From: CAVXHV01 sp963761445
GTDB lineage: Bacteria; Planctomycetota; Planctomycetia; Isosphaerales; Isosphaeraceae
DNA length: 64,000 nucleotides
Direction of reading: 5' to 3'
NCBI GenBank assembly: GCA_963761445.1
Contig: CAVXHV010000002.1
Span: 248,001 to 312,000, forward strand
The first letter of the stretch is position 1. Every line of letters begins with the position of its first letter. The notes beneath the pieces were generated by a model. It had not been told where the DNA came from. It worked only from the letters and a program-made list of their open reading frames with translations, and made no database searches. The translations under genes were made by a program, and so were the position numbers. Of the stretch, positions 46,212-54,701 are shown piece by piece.

Positions 46212-47508
46212 AGCCTCCCAAAAAGAGCGACGTGAGTCTGATTCAACCCCGAGGTGCGTGTCTCAAGAGACCCTACCGGCAGTTCCCGGCGGATCTGACT
46301 GGACCGTCGGAAATTTTTCTTCTCGTTCCAATGCTCTCTCGTTCCCACGCTTGGGCGCCGGAACGCTCTGCGTCGTCGGACCGGCGGCGCAGCCTTTGGG
46401 CAGCTCCTCGCCACGCCGCGCGAAATTGCATTCTCGATCGCGAGGCCTTCTCGCTCTCGGCTCCGTCACGAGCCTTCCGATTGCGCCCACCGTCGGGTTC
46501 CCAGTCGTTGTGAGGCTGACGACGGCCTGAATCACCTGAGCTGATCATAGTGAACAAAATTCATTCGCAGTGGCACGTTTTGCGGGGTCTATGATGCGAA
46601 CTTTCTAAGTCGCCCCCGGGAAAACGTAAATCTATTCCGATCATCCTATCCTCACTTGGCTTACGCATGGCTGCTCCTCGCCTTGTGTGCCAGACGCACA
46701 CTGCGCTGCGTGGCACTTTTTGGCACTCCCTGGGCAAATTCTCAAGCATCCGTACACTAGTGTAAATTGGCGGCCGTGCGAGGCGCCCGTTGACCTCGGC
46801 GCCGAGAACAACGGACGGCTTGTTGAGTCCGGGGTCTCACCCATACTCGCGCCATCGACGAAAGAATGTCGTCGAGACCGGAGGTTAAACGGCGGAAACT
46901 TGATAATGGAAGAAGGATTCATGCACTGCTTTGGTATTGATAGTGGAATGGAGAGCCGCGCTCTCGCTCTACCATGTATGATGAACAATTCCGTCGATTC
47001 CCTTGCCAAATGAAAGAAGAATTCGTCCGTTTCGAGTCCCGCCATGCGCAAGCGAACGCGACCCCCCGCGCGCTTCCTCTCCTTGCGAAGGGCGGGGCCA
47101 GGGGCATGAAGGGCGGCATACGCCAGTGATCCGATCGAAACGCCGCAAGAAAGCGAACGCGACCCCGCGCGCTTTCCCCCCCTTGCAAAAGGGGGCCAGG
47201 GGGGGGTGGGGCCCACGCGATGTCGCAGCCGAGCCGCTGATCCGATCGACCCGCCGCGAGCCAGCGAACGCGACCCCGGCCACCTTTCCCCCCCTTGGAA
47301 AGGGGGGGCCAGGGGGGGTGGGGCGCAAGCGATGTCGCAGCCGAGCCGCTGATCCGATCGACCCGCCGCGCGCATGCGGCGACAACATCGTGGACGCTCC
47401 GCCGCTCGACCGGTTATCGTGGAGTACCGTCGATTCTCCCGCCGAGTGAGTGAGTCCGTGACGCTTCGAATCACACCGAAATCACGCCCTGTTCCTTCGA
47501 GGTTTGCG
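46212..47508. other. Gene-poor 1.3-kb stretch before the sigma-factor gene
   Basis: Open frames here show no protein-like pattern. The 46.2-46.9 kb part is less GC-rich and contains AT-rich patches (around 46545-46625 and 46860-46960) that could house promoters, but no convincing -35/-10 pair is asserted. The right third holds the G/C-rich tandem repeats. Confidence 0.5.
47040..47380. repeat. Tandem ~100-111-bp repeats with G/C-run hairpins
   Basis: Units starting AGCGAACGCGACCCC occur at about 47051, 47152 and 47263. Each has a hairpin core of the CCCCTTGcAAGGGG type followed by a CCAGGGG tail; in units 2 and 3 this becomes long G runs (GGGGGGG-TGGGG) that could form quadruplexes. Between units TGATCCGATCGA recurs. 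Non-coding; resembles a dispersed intergenic repeat. Confidence 0.8.
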
Positions 47509-48111
47509 ATGCCGCTCGAATCCGCCGATCCCACGAGTGCGACCCTGCTGGGCCGCGTCGGTCTGGGCCCGAGCGACCACGTGGCCTGGGCGCGGTTCGT
47601 GGACCTCTACGGCTCGCGGATCCGGGGCTGGTGCCGGCGCTGGGGCTTGCAGGAAGCCGACTCGGAGGATGTCACGCAGGACGTGCTCTTGCGCCTGTCG
47701 CAGAAGCTGCGCGCGTTCCAGTACGACCCCTCTCGCAGTTTCCGCGGCTGGCTGCGCACGGTGACCCAGCACGCCCTAGCCGACTTCCTCGCCCAGCGCA
47801 AGCGTCAATGTTCCGGCAGCGGCGACGACGCGGTGCTCGAGCAGCTCCAGAGCGCCCAGGCGCGCGAAGACTTGATCGATCACCTCAAGGACCAGTTTGA
47901 CTCCGAGATCGTGGCGCTGGCTTCTGCCCGCGCCCGGGCCCGGGTCGAGGCGCAGACGTGGGAGGCGTTCCGCCTCATGGCCTATGAAGGTCTTTCCGGC
48001 GAAGACGTCGCGGCCCGCCTGGGAATGAACCGGGCAACCGTCTTCAAGGCCAAGAGCCGCGTCCTGGAGTTCATCCGCGAGGAGATCAAGCAGCTCGACG
48101 GTCCTTCGTAG
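47509..48111 (+). CDS. ECF-type RNA polymerase sigma factor
   Basis: 200-residue sigma-70-family ECF factor directing RNA polymerase to a special promoter class. Region 2 reads WARFVDLYGSRIRGWCRRWGL, DSEDVTQDVLLRLSQ and FQYDPSRSFRGWLRTVTQHALADFL. Region 4 is ...AFRLMAYEGLSGEDVAARLGMNRATVFKAKSRVLEFIREE, a helix-turn-helix. ATG 47509 starts the family alignment; the frame upstream runs through the tandem repeats and is not coding. It lies 11 bases before a Ser/Thr kinase gene, the classic planctomycete sigma-kinase pairing, so the kinase probably controls or is controlled by it. Confidence 0.88.
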   Translation: MPLESADPTSATLLGRVGLGPSDHVAWARFVDLYGSRIRGWCRRWGLQEADSEDVTQDVLLRLSQKLRAFQYDPSRSFRGWLRTVTQHALADFLAQRKRQCSGSGDDAVLEQLQSAQAREDLIDHLKDQFDSEIVALASARARARVEAQTWEAFRLMAYEGLSGEDVAARLGMNRATVFKAKSRVLEFIREEIKQLDGPS

Positions 48112-48122
48112 GACGAGAAACC

Positions 48123-49970
48123 ATGAATCGACTCGGCGACGCCCCCACCGATCTGCTCTTCGGCTTGATCGCGCTCCACAACGACCTGGTCGCGCCCGAG
48201 GTCATTTCCGCCGCGCTCGAGGCGCGAGGCATCGAGCCCGGCCGCACGCTGGCCGACACCCTGGTCGCACAAGGCGCTCTCTCGGCCGGACAGCGCGAGC
48301 TGATCGAATCGCTTGCCGGCGAGTGCGTCAGGCGGCACGACGGTGATACCCGCAAGACCATCTCCACTCTGATCGCATCTCCTTCCGCGCAAGCGCGGAT
48401 GGAGCAAATCGGCAACATCGAGCCGACCGACAGCATGACCGCGGACTTGTCGCCCGGCTCGACCGTCGCGGTAAACGGAGAAACCGCCGCCCACCACGAT
48501 CTCGACCGCACCCTGGCACCCTCCCCTGGCGCGGTGGATCTGTCCAGAGCGCAGATCGCCGGCTACGAGATCCTCGAAGTGCTGGGGGTCGGCGGCATGG
48601 GGGTCGTCTACAAGGCGCGGCAGCCGCGGCTCGACCGGTTCGTCGCGCTCAAGATGATTCGCGGCGGAGCCAGCACGCGCCCGGAGGACCTCGCCCGATT
48701 CGAGTTCGAGGCAAAAGCCGTCGCCGCGATCGAGCACTCCAACTTCGTCCGGATCTTCGAGATCGGCGAACACGAGGGGCTTCCCTATTTTTTGCTCGAA
48801 TACCTCCCCGGGGGCAGCCTCGCCAAGAAGATCGACGGCAAGCCCCAGCCGTTTGACGAGGCCGCGCGGATCGTCGAGGTCCTCGCCCGTGCGATGCATG
48901 TCGCGCACGAGCACAAGGTGATCCATCGCGACTTGAAGCCGACCAATATCCTCTTCGCCGCCGACGGCACCCTGAAAATCGCCGACTTCGGGCTGGTGAA
49001 GCGCCTCGAGGATGACTCGGGGCACACGAGCAGCGGCTCCATCCTGGGCACGCCCAGCTACATGGCTCCGGAACAGGCGCGCGGCGAGAGCCAGCGCGTC
49101 GGGCCCGCCGCCGATCAATATGCCCTGGGTGCAATCCTCTACGAGCTGCTCACCGGCCGGCCCCCCTTCCAGGGAACTTCCGTGCTGGACACGCTCGATA
49201 TGGTCCGCAGCCGTGAGCCCGTGCCTCCCTCGCAGCTCCAGCCCAAGACGCCTCGCGACATCGAGACGATCTGTCTCAAGTGCCTGGAAAAGGACATCTC
49301 GCGCCGTTATCCCGACGCCCTGGCCCTCGCGGAAGACCTGCGCAAGTTCCGCGCCGGCGAGACGATTGTGGCACGTCCCGTCTCCGATGCCGAGCGCGTG
49401 AAGCGGTGGTGCCTGCGCAACAAGACGGTCGCCAGTCTGATCGGTACCGTGGCCGCTCTGCTCTGCTTGGGTCTGGTCGGCTCGGCGGTCGCTGCCGTGG
49501 TGTACCGCGAGCAAGGCCTGGCACTGGCGGCGGCCAATACACGGGCTGAGGACAAGCGTCAAGAGGCCGAGCGCAAGGAACAGGTCGCCGTCGCCGCCGC
49601 CCGCGCGGCCAACGTACAAAACCGCCGTGCGGTGGAAGCTCAGCTCGATATGATCGATCTCCTGCGGTACAAGCTGCGGTTCGTGACCGCAATCACTCTC
49701 GCCGAGCGCAAGGAGCTGCTCGACAAGGCGAGCGGTCGACTGGAAGAGGCGGCGCAGGCGATGACTAACCTGCGCCGCGACGTGGACTGGCGCCGGAAGA
49801 CGAAGGAAGCAACTGGCGATCGCTGGCGAAGGCGCGCCAGTACCAGGGTGCCATCCATCTATCGCGCAACCAGGTCAAGGAGGCTCTCGCAGAATTCCAC
49901 CAGGCCGAGGAAATCATCACCAAGCTCACCGTCGCCGATCCGGCTGACCTGGTCATGCAGGTCAACTTGA
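48123..49970 (+). CDS. TPR Ser/Thr kinase, N-terminal and kinase piece (kinase C)
   Basis: Probable operon partner of the sigma factor (11-base gap). An N-terminal ~140-residue region typical of planctomycete kinases (FGLIALHNDLVAPEVISAAL, ALSAGQRELIE) precedes the kinase domain: GYEILEVLGVGGMGVVYKARQ, VALKMI, HRDLKPTNIL, ADFGLVKRL, GTPSYMAPEQ. A transmembrane helix at ~440-465 (ASLIGTVAALLCLGLVGSAVAAVVY) and a long coiled coil follow. The frame breaks near 49800; one base restores NWRSLAKARQYQGAIHL and leads into 49955-51097. Confidence 0.85.
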   Translation: MNRLGDAPTDLLFGLIALHNDLVAPEVISAALEARGIEPGRTLADTLVAQGALSAGQRELIESLAGECVRRHDGDTRKTISTLIASPSAQARMEQIGNIEPTDSMTADLSPGSTVAVNGETAAHHDLDRTLAPSPGAVDLSRAQIAGYEILEVLGVGGMGVVYKARQPRLDRFVALKMIRGGASTRPEDLARFEFEAKAVAAIEHSNFVRIFEIGEHEGLPYFLLEYLPGGSLAKKIDGKPQPFDEAARIVEVLARAMHVAHEHKVIHRDLKPTNILFAADGTLKIADFGLVKRLEDDSGHTSSGSILGTPSYMAPEQARGESQRVGPAADQYALGAILYELLTGRPPFQGTSVLDTLDMVRSREPVPPSQLQPKTPRDIETICLKCLEKDISRRYPDALALAEDLRKFRAGETIVARPVSDAERVKRWCLRNKTVASLIGTVAALLCLGLVGSAVAAVVYREQGLALAAANTRAEDKRQEAERKEQVAVAAARAANVQNRRAVEAQLDMIDLLRYKLRFVTAITLAERKELLDKASGRLEEAAQAMTNLRRDVDWRRKTKEATGDRWRRRASTRVPSIYRATRSRRLSQNSTRPRKSSPSSPSPIRLTWSCRST

Positions 49971-51097
49971 TAAAAATCAAGCGGCAGCTCGGCTACCTCA
50001 CCATGGATCAGCTCGGCGACACCGAGGGGGCCCAGAGTTACTTCAAGCCGGCGATTGAACTCAGCAAGGCATGCCTGGCCAATGAGCCTGACAGCGACGC
50101 GTTCAAGAGTGAGCTGGCGAATTCGGTGGGCGGGCTGGCGAAGTCGGAAGCGAATCTCGGTCATCTCGAACAGGCCCGCGATCTCTTTCGCCAGGAGATC
50201 GAGATCCGGGAGTCCTATTCCCCGGCCCACGCCGGCAAGTTGGAGAACCGGCGCGAGCTCGCCGGCTTCATCGCGGAACGCGCCGCGATGTATGTACGAA
50301 ACGGCGACAACGAGGAAGCGCTGCGCCTCTACGACAAGGTGGCATCGCTGCGCAGCCAGATCGCGGCCGAACAGCCAGATCTCTGGCCGGCCCAGAACGA
50401 CCTCGCCCTGTCGTTGAACAATCAAGCCTCGATGCGATTTCCGAACGGAAAACAGCCTGCCCTCGCCCGCGGCTTCCACCGCAACGCGCTGGAAATCCTG
50501 AGGAAACGGGCCAAGGCCGACCCCGAGGACGCCGCGAACAAGAAGGTGCTTGCCGAGACGCTCTATTACGAAGCAACGTGCGCCATGTACGCAGGCGACA
50601 AGGCCGGCGCCGCCGCTGGATTCAAGGAAGGCCTGGCGCTTTGCAAGCAGCTCGTGAAGCAAACGGATCCCAAGGGCATGCAGTTTAACCTCATGCTTGC
50701 GCTGGGCCGTTGCGGCGAGCACGTCGAAGCTTCGAAGATTGCGCGTTCGCTGGTTGCGACGCCTCCAAAAGATGAGAATATTTACATCCAGTCCGCCATG
50801 GGCTACGCGGTTGCCTCGGCCGCAATCGGGGACGATAAGCAGGCAAGAGAGCGTTACACGTTTATCCAGGCCGCCTTCGGCTACGCAGTCGCGTCGGCCG
50901 TAGCAGCCGCTGATAAGCAGGCAAAAGAGCACTACACGACCGCAGCCCTCGAATGCCTGCAGAGCGCCGCGAATCGCGGCTGGAAAGACGTCGAGACTTT
51001 GAAGCACGACACCGACCTCGAGCCCATCCGCAACGACCCCGGTTTTCAAGCCCTTCTCAAGGAAGTCGAGACAAAGGTGTCAGGAACCGTAAAATGA
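49955..51097 (+). CDS. TPR C-terminal piece of kinase C
   Basis: Continuation of kinase C; the start at 49955 is internal, and authentic protein extends back to ~49800. It contains TPR-like helical pairs (GDTEGAQSYFKPAIELSKA, LGHLEQARDLFRQEIEIRE, NGDNEEALRLYDKVASL, CAMYAGDKAGAAAGFKEGLAL). Near the end a ~26-residue segment (YIQSAMGYAVASA...YT / FIQAAFGYAVASA...YT) is duplicated in tandem. It closes with the common planctomycete ending RNDPGFQALLKEVE. Likely a periplasmic interaction domain. Confidence 0.78.
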   Translation: MQVNLIKIKRQLGYLTMDQLGDTEGAQSYFKPAIELSKACLANEPDSDAFKSELANSVGGLAKSEANLGHLEQARDLFRQEIEIRESYSPAHAGKLENRRELAGFIAERAAMYVRNGDNEEALRLYDKVASLRSQIAAEQPDLWPAQNDLALSLNNQASMRFPNGKQPALARGFHRNALEILRKRAKADPEDAANKKVLAETLYYEATCAMYAGDKAGAAAGFKEGLALCKQLVKQTDPKGMQFNLMLALGRCGEHVEASKIARSLVATPPKDENIYIQSAMGYAVASAAIGDDKQARERYTFIQAAFGYAVASAVAAADKQAKEHYTTAALECLQSAANRGWKDVETLKHDTDLEPIRNDPGFQALLKEVETKVSGTVK

Positions 51098-51175
51098 AAA
51101 GACGAAGAACATGGATCGATCCATCGCACGTTTCTGTTTCGCCGCGACGCTCGGCATCATACTGAATGCCGCCGA

Positions 51176-52291
51176 ATGCGCGGCGCCGACACGCCAGTCC
51201 GCTGGACCAACGCCATCCTCCGCCAGAAACCGGAATGGTACGCCTCGGCCGGGGCGCGCGCCGTCGCCGACAACGTCCTGGGGTGGCAATCATCCGAGGG
51301 GGGTTGGCCCAAGAACACGGACCTTGCCGCTGCACCTTCGCCGGAAGCCCTCGCTGAACTGCGGCGGCATGGCGGCACCAACACCATCGACAACGGCGCC
51401 ACCACCACGCCGTTGCGATTTCTCGCCCTGATGGTGCTCTCGACGCGAGACCCCCGCTACCGCGCGGCCTTCGATCGCGGCTTTGACTACCTGCTCGCCG
51501 CCCAGTATCCAGGCGGCGGCTGGCCGCAGTATTTCCCGCTCCGCAAGGGCTACTACACCCACATCACCTATAACGACGACGCGATGGTCAACGTACTGAC
51601 CCTCCTGCGCGATGCCTCCGCCGCCAAGCCCCCGTTTGACTTCGTGGACCCCGACCGCCGTGCCCGGGCCGCCGCCGCCGTGGCCCGAGGCATCGACTGC
51701 ATCCTGCGCACCCAGATCAAACAGAACGGCAAGCTCACCGCCTGGTGCGCCCAGCATGACGAAACGACGCTCGAGCCTGCTCCGGCGCGCAACTTCGAGC
51801 CTCCCTCGCTCTCCGGCGGTGAAAGCGTCGGCATCGTCCGCTTCCTGATGGAGGTCGAGCAGCCCACGCCCGAGATCATCGCCGCCATCGAAGGCGCCGT
51901 GGCCTGGTTCCAATCTGTCGCGATTCACGGCGTGCGCCTCGAGGAGTTCACCGGCGCCGACGGCAAGCGCGACAAGCGCGTCGTCACCGACCCCAAGGCC
52001 GGGCCTCTCTGGGCGCGGTTCTACGAGCTGGGCACGAATCGCCCCATCTTCACCGGGCGAGACAAGGTCCTTCGCTACGCACTCAGCGAAATCGAGCACG
52101 AGCGCCGGAATGGGTATAGTTACTACGTCACGGGCCCCGCGAGCCTCCTCGGCAAAGATTACCCTCGCTGGCGTATGAACCGACTTCATCGCATGAGAAG
52201 CAGGGTTGACAGCGGAACGGAAACGATCCGCGGGTCGTCGGTTCCCGGGTCGTCCAGCATGGTCACCAGAACGCCGAAGGGCGCGTTGTAG
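51176..52291 (+). CDS. pelA: Pectate lyase, PelA/PL10-type
   Basis: Secreted polysaccharide lyase that would cleave polygalacturonate by beta-elimination. Family motifs: VLGWQSSEGGWPKNTD, GTNTIDNGATTTPLRFLA, YPGGGWPQYFPLRKGYYTHITYNDDAMVNVL, QTQIKQ-like ILRTQIKQNGKLTAWCAQHDE, GIVRFLM and FYELGTNRPIFTGRD. The signal peptide sits one frame over from ATG 51111 (SIARFCFAATLGIILNAAECA), so the natural gene is 51111 onward with a break near 51175. The C-terminal ~35 residues overlap the convergent ATPase gene and may be out of frame; the true stop could be near 52178. Confidence 0.85.
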   Translation: MRGADTPVRWTNAILRQKPEWYASAGARAVADNVLGWQSSEGGWPKNTDLAAAPSPEALAELRRHGGTNTIDNGATTTPLRFLALMVLSTRDPRYRAAFDRGFDYLLAAQYPGGGWPQYFPLRKGYYTHITYNDDAMVNVLTLLRDASAAKPPFDFVDPDRRARAAAAVARGIDCILRTQIKQNGKLTAWCAQHDETTLEPAPARNFEPPSLSGGESVGIVRFLMEVEQPTPEIIAAIEGAVAWFQSVAIHGVRLEEFTGADGKRDKRVVTDPKAGPLWARFYELGTNRPIFTGRDKVLRYALSEIEHERRNGYSYYVTGPASLLGKDYPRWRMNRLHRMRSRVDSGTETIRGSSVPGSSSMVTRTPKGAL

Positions 52292-52587
52292 TGAGCTTTT
52301 TCGACGAAGGACCGCAGGCCGAGGGTGTCGCGGTGATCGATCCGGCGGCGGTACTTCACTTCGACCGGAATGCGCTGCTCACCGACTGTCAGCACGAAGT
52401 CGACTTCGGGCTCTGCGCTGCGCTCCGGGAAGTGCGCCACATCCAGGCCGATCAAGGAGCGGAAGAAGTACCCCACGACACTCTCGGCGATGTGCCCCGC
52501 GAGATCGTATAAATGCGGCGATGCGGCCAGGCCCTCCGGATCGAACGGGATCACCTCTTGCAGCCACGCTGCGCAGCATCGGGTCAC
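52186..52587 (-). CDS. DUF4143 C-terminal piece of the AAA ATPase
   Basis: Last part of the ATPase encoded 52186-53678: FDPEGLAASPHLYDLAGHIAESVVGYFF, then EPEVDFVLTVGEQRIPVEVKYR, a PD-(D/E)XK-like EVDF...EVKY signature typical of DUF4143 proteins. It joins the middle piece by a one-base correction near 52570 (RSWLQEVIPFDP). Confidence 0.75.
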   Translation of the reverse strand: MTRCCAAWLQEVIPFDPEGLAASPHLYDLAGHIAESVVGYFFRSLIGLDVAHFPERSAEPEVDFVLTVGEQRIPVEVKYRRRIDHRDTLGLRSFVEKAHYNAPFGVLVTMLDDPGTDDPRIVSVPLSTLLLMR

Positions 52588-53356
52588 ACAGGCAAAGTTT
52601 GGAACTGCCGCGCCGTCGTTTGAGACGCAGCTCCAGCGGCTCGATCAGTCGGATCAAGAGCGCACCATCAAGGAAGCGGAGATACGCCAGGATCCGTTGC
52701 CAGCCTACGTTGGCGCTCATCGCTCGCCTGATCTCGTCCAGGTACATCGCTTGTGAAGGCGACTGCCCGATATAACGGCACGCCAGACGAAATACTTCTC
52801 CCAGCAGATGCTCGTCGCGCTTCTGGCCCCGCGAACCCATCCGCAGGTCGTGAGTGATCGCCCTGCGAATGACGGTCTCGCTCAAGAAGTCAGCCAGCTC
52901 GCCCCAGGGTATATCTGCCCTCACCTGGGCCACCGGATACGCGCCCCGCTCGGCGAATGCCTGGAAAGCTCGATCGCGCACCGCGCGATGCGTTTCGCCG
53001 TGCGCCGCACGCGCTCGCCAGAACATTTTGTCCTTGAGCGGAGCGAGGCCGTTGGGAGGAAGGCACGGCGGAACGTCGCCGAATCCGCGCAGGGCGGCGA
53101 TTTCTCGTAGCAAGAGCGGCCCCATCTCGATCGTCTGGACTCGCCCTGCCAGACTGTCGTGCCCCGAATCGATCCGCAGCGCGCTGCTTCCGGTTACCAT
53201 CGCCCGCACTTTGCCGAGGTCGACGAGATGCTTCACCTGGGGCGCCGAATCGGGGAGATTCTGCACCTCATCGAGAAAGAGAAAAGGCGCGCGGCTCACC
53301 GCGGCAGCGCTATTCGAGAGTCTCGCCCAGCACGTTGTGCACGTACCAGTCGACAA
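52379..53356 (-). CDS. AAA ATPase (DUF4143 family), middle piece
   Basis: Carries Walker B (APFLFLDEVQNLP), sensor 1 (RAMVTGSSALRI) and the DUF4143 helical region (IDSGHDSLAGRVQTIEMGPLLLREI, GQKRDEHLLGEVFRLACRYIG). Family members are ATPases with a nuclease-like tail, poorly understood, often near mobile or defence genes. The first ~15 residues and the end beyond PMLRS are out of frame. Breaks near 53318 and 52570 separate it from its two companions. Confidence 0.75.
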   Translation of the reverse strand: MSTGTCTTCWARLSNSAAAVSRAPFLFLDEVQNLPDSAPQVKHLVDLGKVRAMVTGSSALRIDSGHDSLAGRVQTIEMGPLLLREIAALRGFGDVPPCLPPNGLAPLKDKMFWRARAAHGETHRAVRDRAFQAFAERGAYPVAQVRADIPWGELADFLSETVIRRAITHDLRMGSRGQKRDEHLLGEVFRLACRYIGQSPSQAMYLDEIRRAMSANVGWQRILAYLRFLDGALLIRLIEPLELRLKRRRGSSKLCLCDPMLRSVAARGDPVRSGGPGRIAAFIRSRGAHRRECRGVLLPLLDRPGCGALPGAQRRARSRLRADSR

Positions 53357-53678
53357 GCTCGACGATTGGAGTCGCTAGCCGCTTCAAGTTGCTGAGATCG
53401 TCAATTTGAAGACGGAACAGCCGCTTCGGGTCGACCCCGTCGCGGATGAACTGCTCGACCACCTGGGTGAGCAGCGTCGTCTTGCCAACCTGGCGCGGGC
53501 CGCGCAGGACGACCGCCGGTGCCAGCCCGCCCGACAGCCGATGGTAAACCGGCTCGAACGCCGATCGTCGAAACGATGGAAGCCCGGCGATCGGCTCGCC
53601 GAGCCACCACGGATTGGCGTTCCTGACGACTGTCTCCAGCCCTCTTCCCAGAAGTTGAGAAAGTGAGACTTGCTTCAT
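53310..53678 (-). CDS. AAA ATPase (DUF4143 family), N-terminal Walker A piece
   Basis: Natural start of the ATPase at ATG 53678. After an N-terminal helix (SLSQLLGRGLETVVRN) it reads AVVLRGPRQVGKTTLLTQVVEQFI, a clear P-loop. It stops at LGETLE; one base inserted near 53318 restores SNSAAAVSRAPFLFL in the next piece. The reconstructed protein is ~480 residues, close to the family size. Confidence 0.78.
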   Translation of the reverse strand: MKQVSLSQLLGRGLETVVRNANPWWLGEPIAGLPSFRRSAFEPVYHRLSGGLAPAVVLRGPRQVGKTTLLTQVVEQFIRDGVDPKRLFRLQIDDLSNLKRLATPIVELVDWYVHNVLGETLE

Positions 53679-53769
53679 GATCTCCGGCTCTTGACGGATA
53701 GAAAAGCAAAGCCGATCTTCCCATCGGATCGAGACGGGAACAAGCTGGTACGAGCGGCTGGCGTTCCGA

Positions 53770-54060
53770 TGTGCGGCCGAAATGAGTGGCTGATACTCAC
53801 TCGAGCCATCTGCAACGTGTTCGCCCCCAGCGGGCAGATGCTCGTGATGATCGGAGGCGGCGCGACTTTCACGTTCTGGGATGTCGCGGCCAATCGGTGG
53901 CGACCGACGCCGGAACTGGAAGCCGAGGCATCACGCGCTTGGTCGATCGCATTTTCTCCTGACGGCCGGACTCTGGCCGCCGGCGGAGCGATCAGGGACG
54001 GCGAGAATGGATACGAGCACGGCCAGCCGGCGTTAACATTTTCGACATCGTTGCGCCGTG
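53770..54060 (+). pseudogene. WD40-repeat protein remnant
   Basis: One frame reads ICNVFAPSGQMLVMIGGGATFTFWDVAANRW and AWSIAFSPDGRTLAAGGAIRDGENGYEHGQ, about one and a half WD40 blades. A one-base shift gives a plausible closing strand GVNIFDIVAP and a stop at 54060. There is no N-terminal signal or kinase part. Probably the tail of a WD40 gene lost by rearrangement. The open frame containing it spans 53670-54074. Confidence 0.45.
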
Positions 54061-54210
54061 ATCGTGTATGCTGATCGACCGGACGTTGCTGGTGCGGCCA
54101 AACGGTGCGCCCGCTCACCCCAAGGGTCCTGCCTGCACGGCTTGCTCACGCCAACCGTGCGGCGACAAAATGGAGGCTATCGGCGCGTGCTCCCTTTTGG
54201 GTAAAGTAGG

Positions 54211-54684
54211 ATGGCATCGGGATTATCGGCGCGCCCCACGAGCACTGGCCGGCCGGGGTGCCGACCGCCGCATCACCGGGCCGGTGGGTCCGCCATCAAC
54301 TTGCGGTCTGGAACCACACATTCGGGCGTTCGGATACTCGTGCATAACATCGGTGGGTCGCCTGTCCCACAATTGACACCGGGGCAGCCTCGTCAGATGC
54401 TCGGCGAGGCGATCAACCACCTCAAGTCGTTGCCGCGAGACGCGGCACGACGGGCTGATGCGTTCGAGGCTTTGGCCCGACAAATCGAAAATCATTCGGG
54501 CGGTTCCTGGAGTGCCGCTCGCGGCACAGGCACGGACGGCTCGGTCATTTTCATCGGGAGACAAGGTGAGGGCCTCGTCGTCGTGCCAGACGGTCGTATC
54601 TTTCGGGGCGCGATCGGTCGAGGCATCGACATCATCGCCAACGGCCTTCGGCCCGACCTCGGCTCTCTAATACCGCTCGATTAA
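54211..54684 (+). CDS. Candidate polymorphic-toxin C-terminal module (unknown family)
   Basis: 157 residues. The part to ~44 is low-complexity and may not be coding. From VRILVHNIGG, reminiscent of the VLVHN that closes Hint/pretoxin domains before a toxin tip, a compact domain follows: GQPRQMLGEAINHLKSLP, ARRADAFEALARQIENHSGG, GTGTDGSVIFIGRQGEGLVVVPDGRIFRGAIG. It has an alpha-then-beta layout and no family I recognise. A small co-directional gene with a strong ribosome site starts 17 bases after the stop, as toxin-immunity pairs do. No complete delivery protein is present upstream, so it would be an orphan module. Confidence 0.5.
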   Translation: MASGLSARPTSTGRPGCRPPHHRAGGSAINLRSGTTHSGVRILVHNIGGSPVPQLTPGQPRQMLGEAINHLKSLPRDAARRADAFEALARQIENHSGGSWSAARGTGTDGSVIFIGRQGEGLVVVPDGRIFRGAIGRGIDIIANGLRPDLGSLIPLD

Positions 54685-54686
54685 CC

Positions 54687-54692
54687 AGGAGG
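54687..54692 (+). promoter_or_regulatory. Ribosome binding site AGGAGG
   Basis: A perfect Shine-Dalgarno sequence lies 3 bases from the first ATG (54696) and 9 bases from the second (54702). The 9-base spacing favours 54702 as the true start of the small gene. Confidence 0.7.
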
Positions 54693-54701
54693 CGCATGAG
54701 A

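Noticed and set aside
46641..47534. 297-codon minus-strand frame across the tandem G/C repeats
   Set aside because: Its repetitive translation follows the DNA repeat units and no known protein pattern appears.
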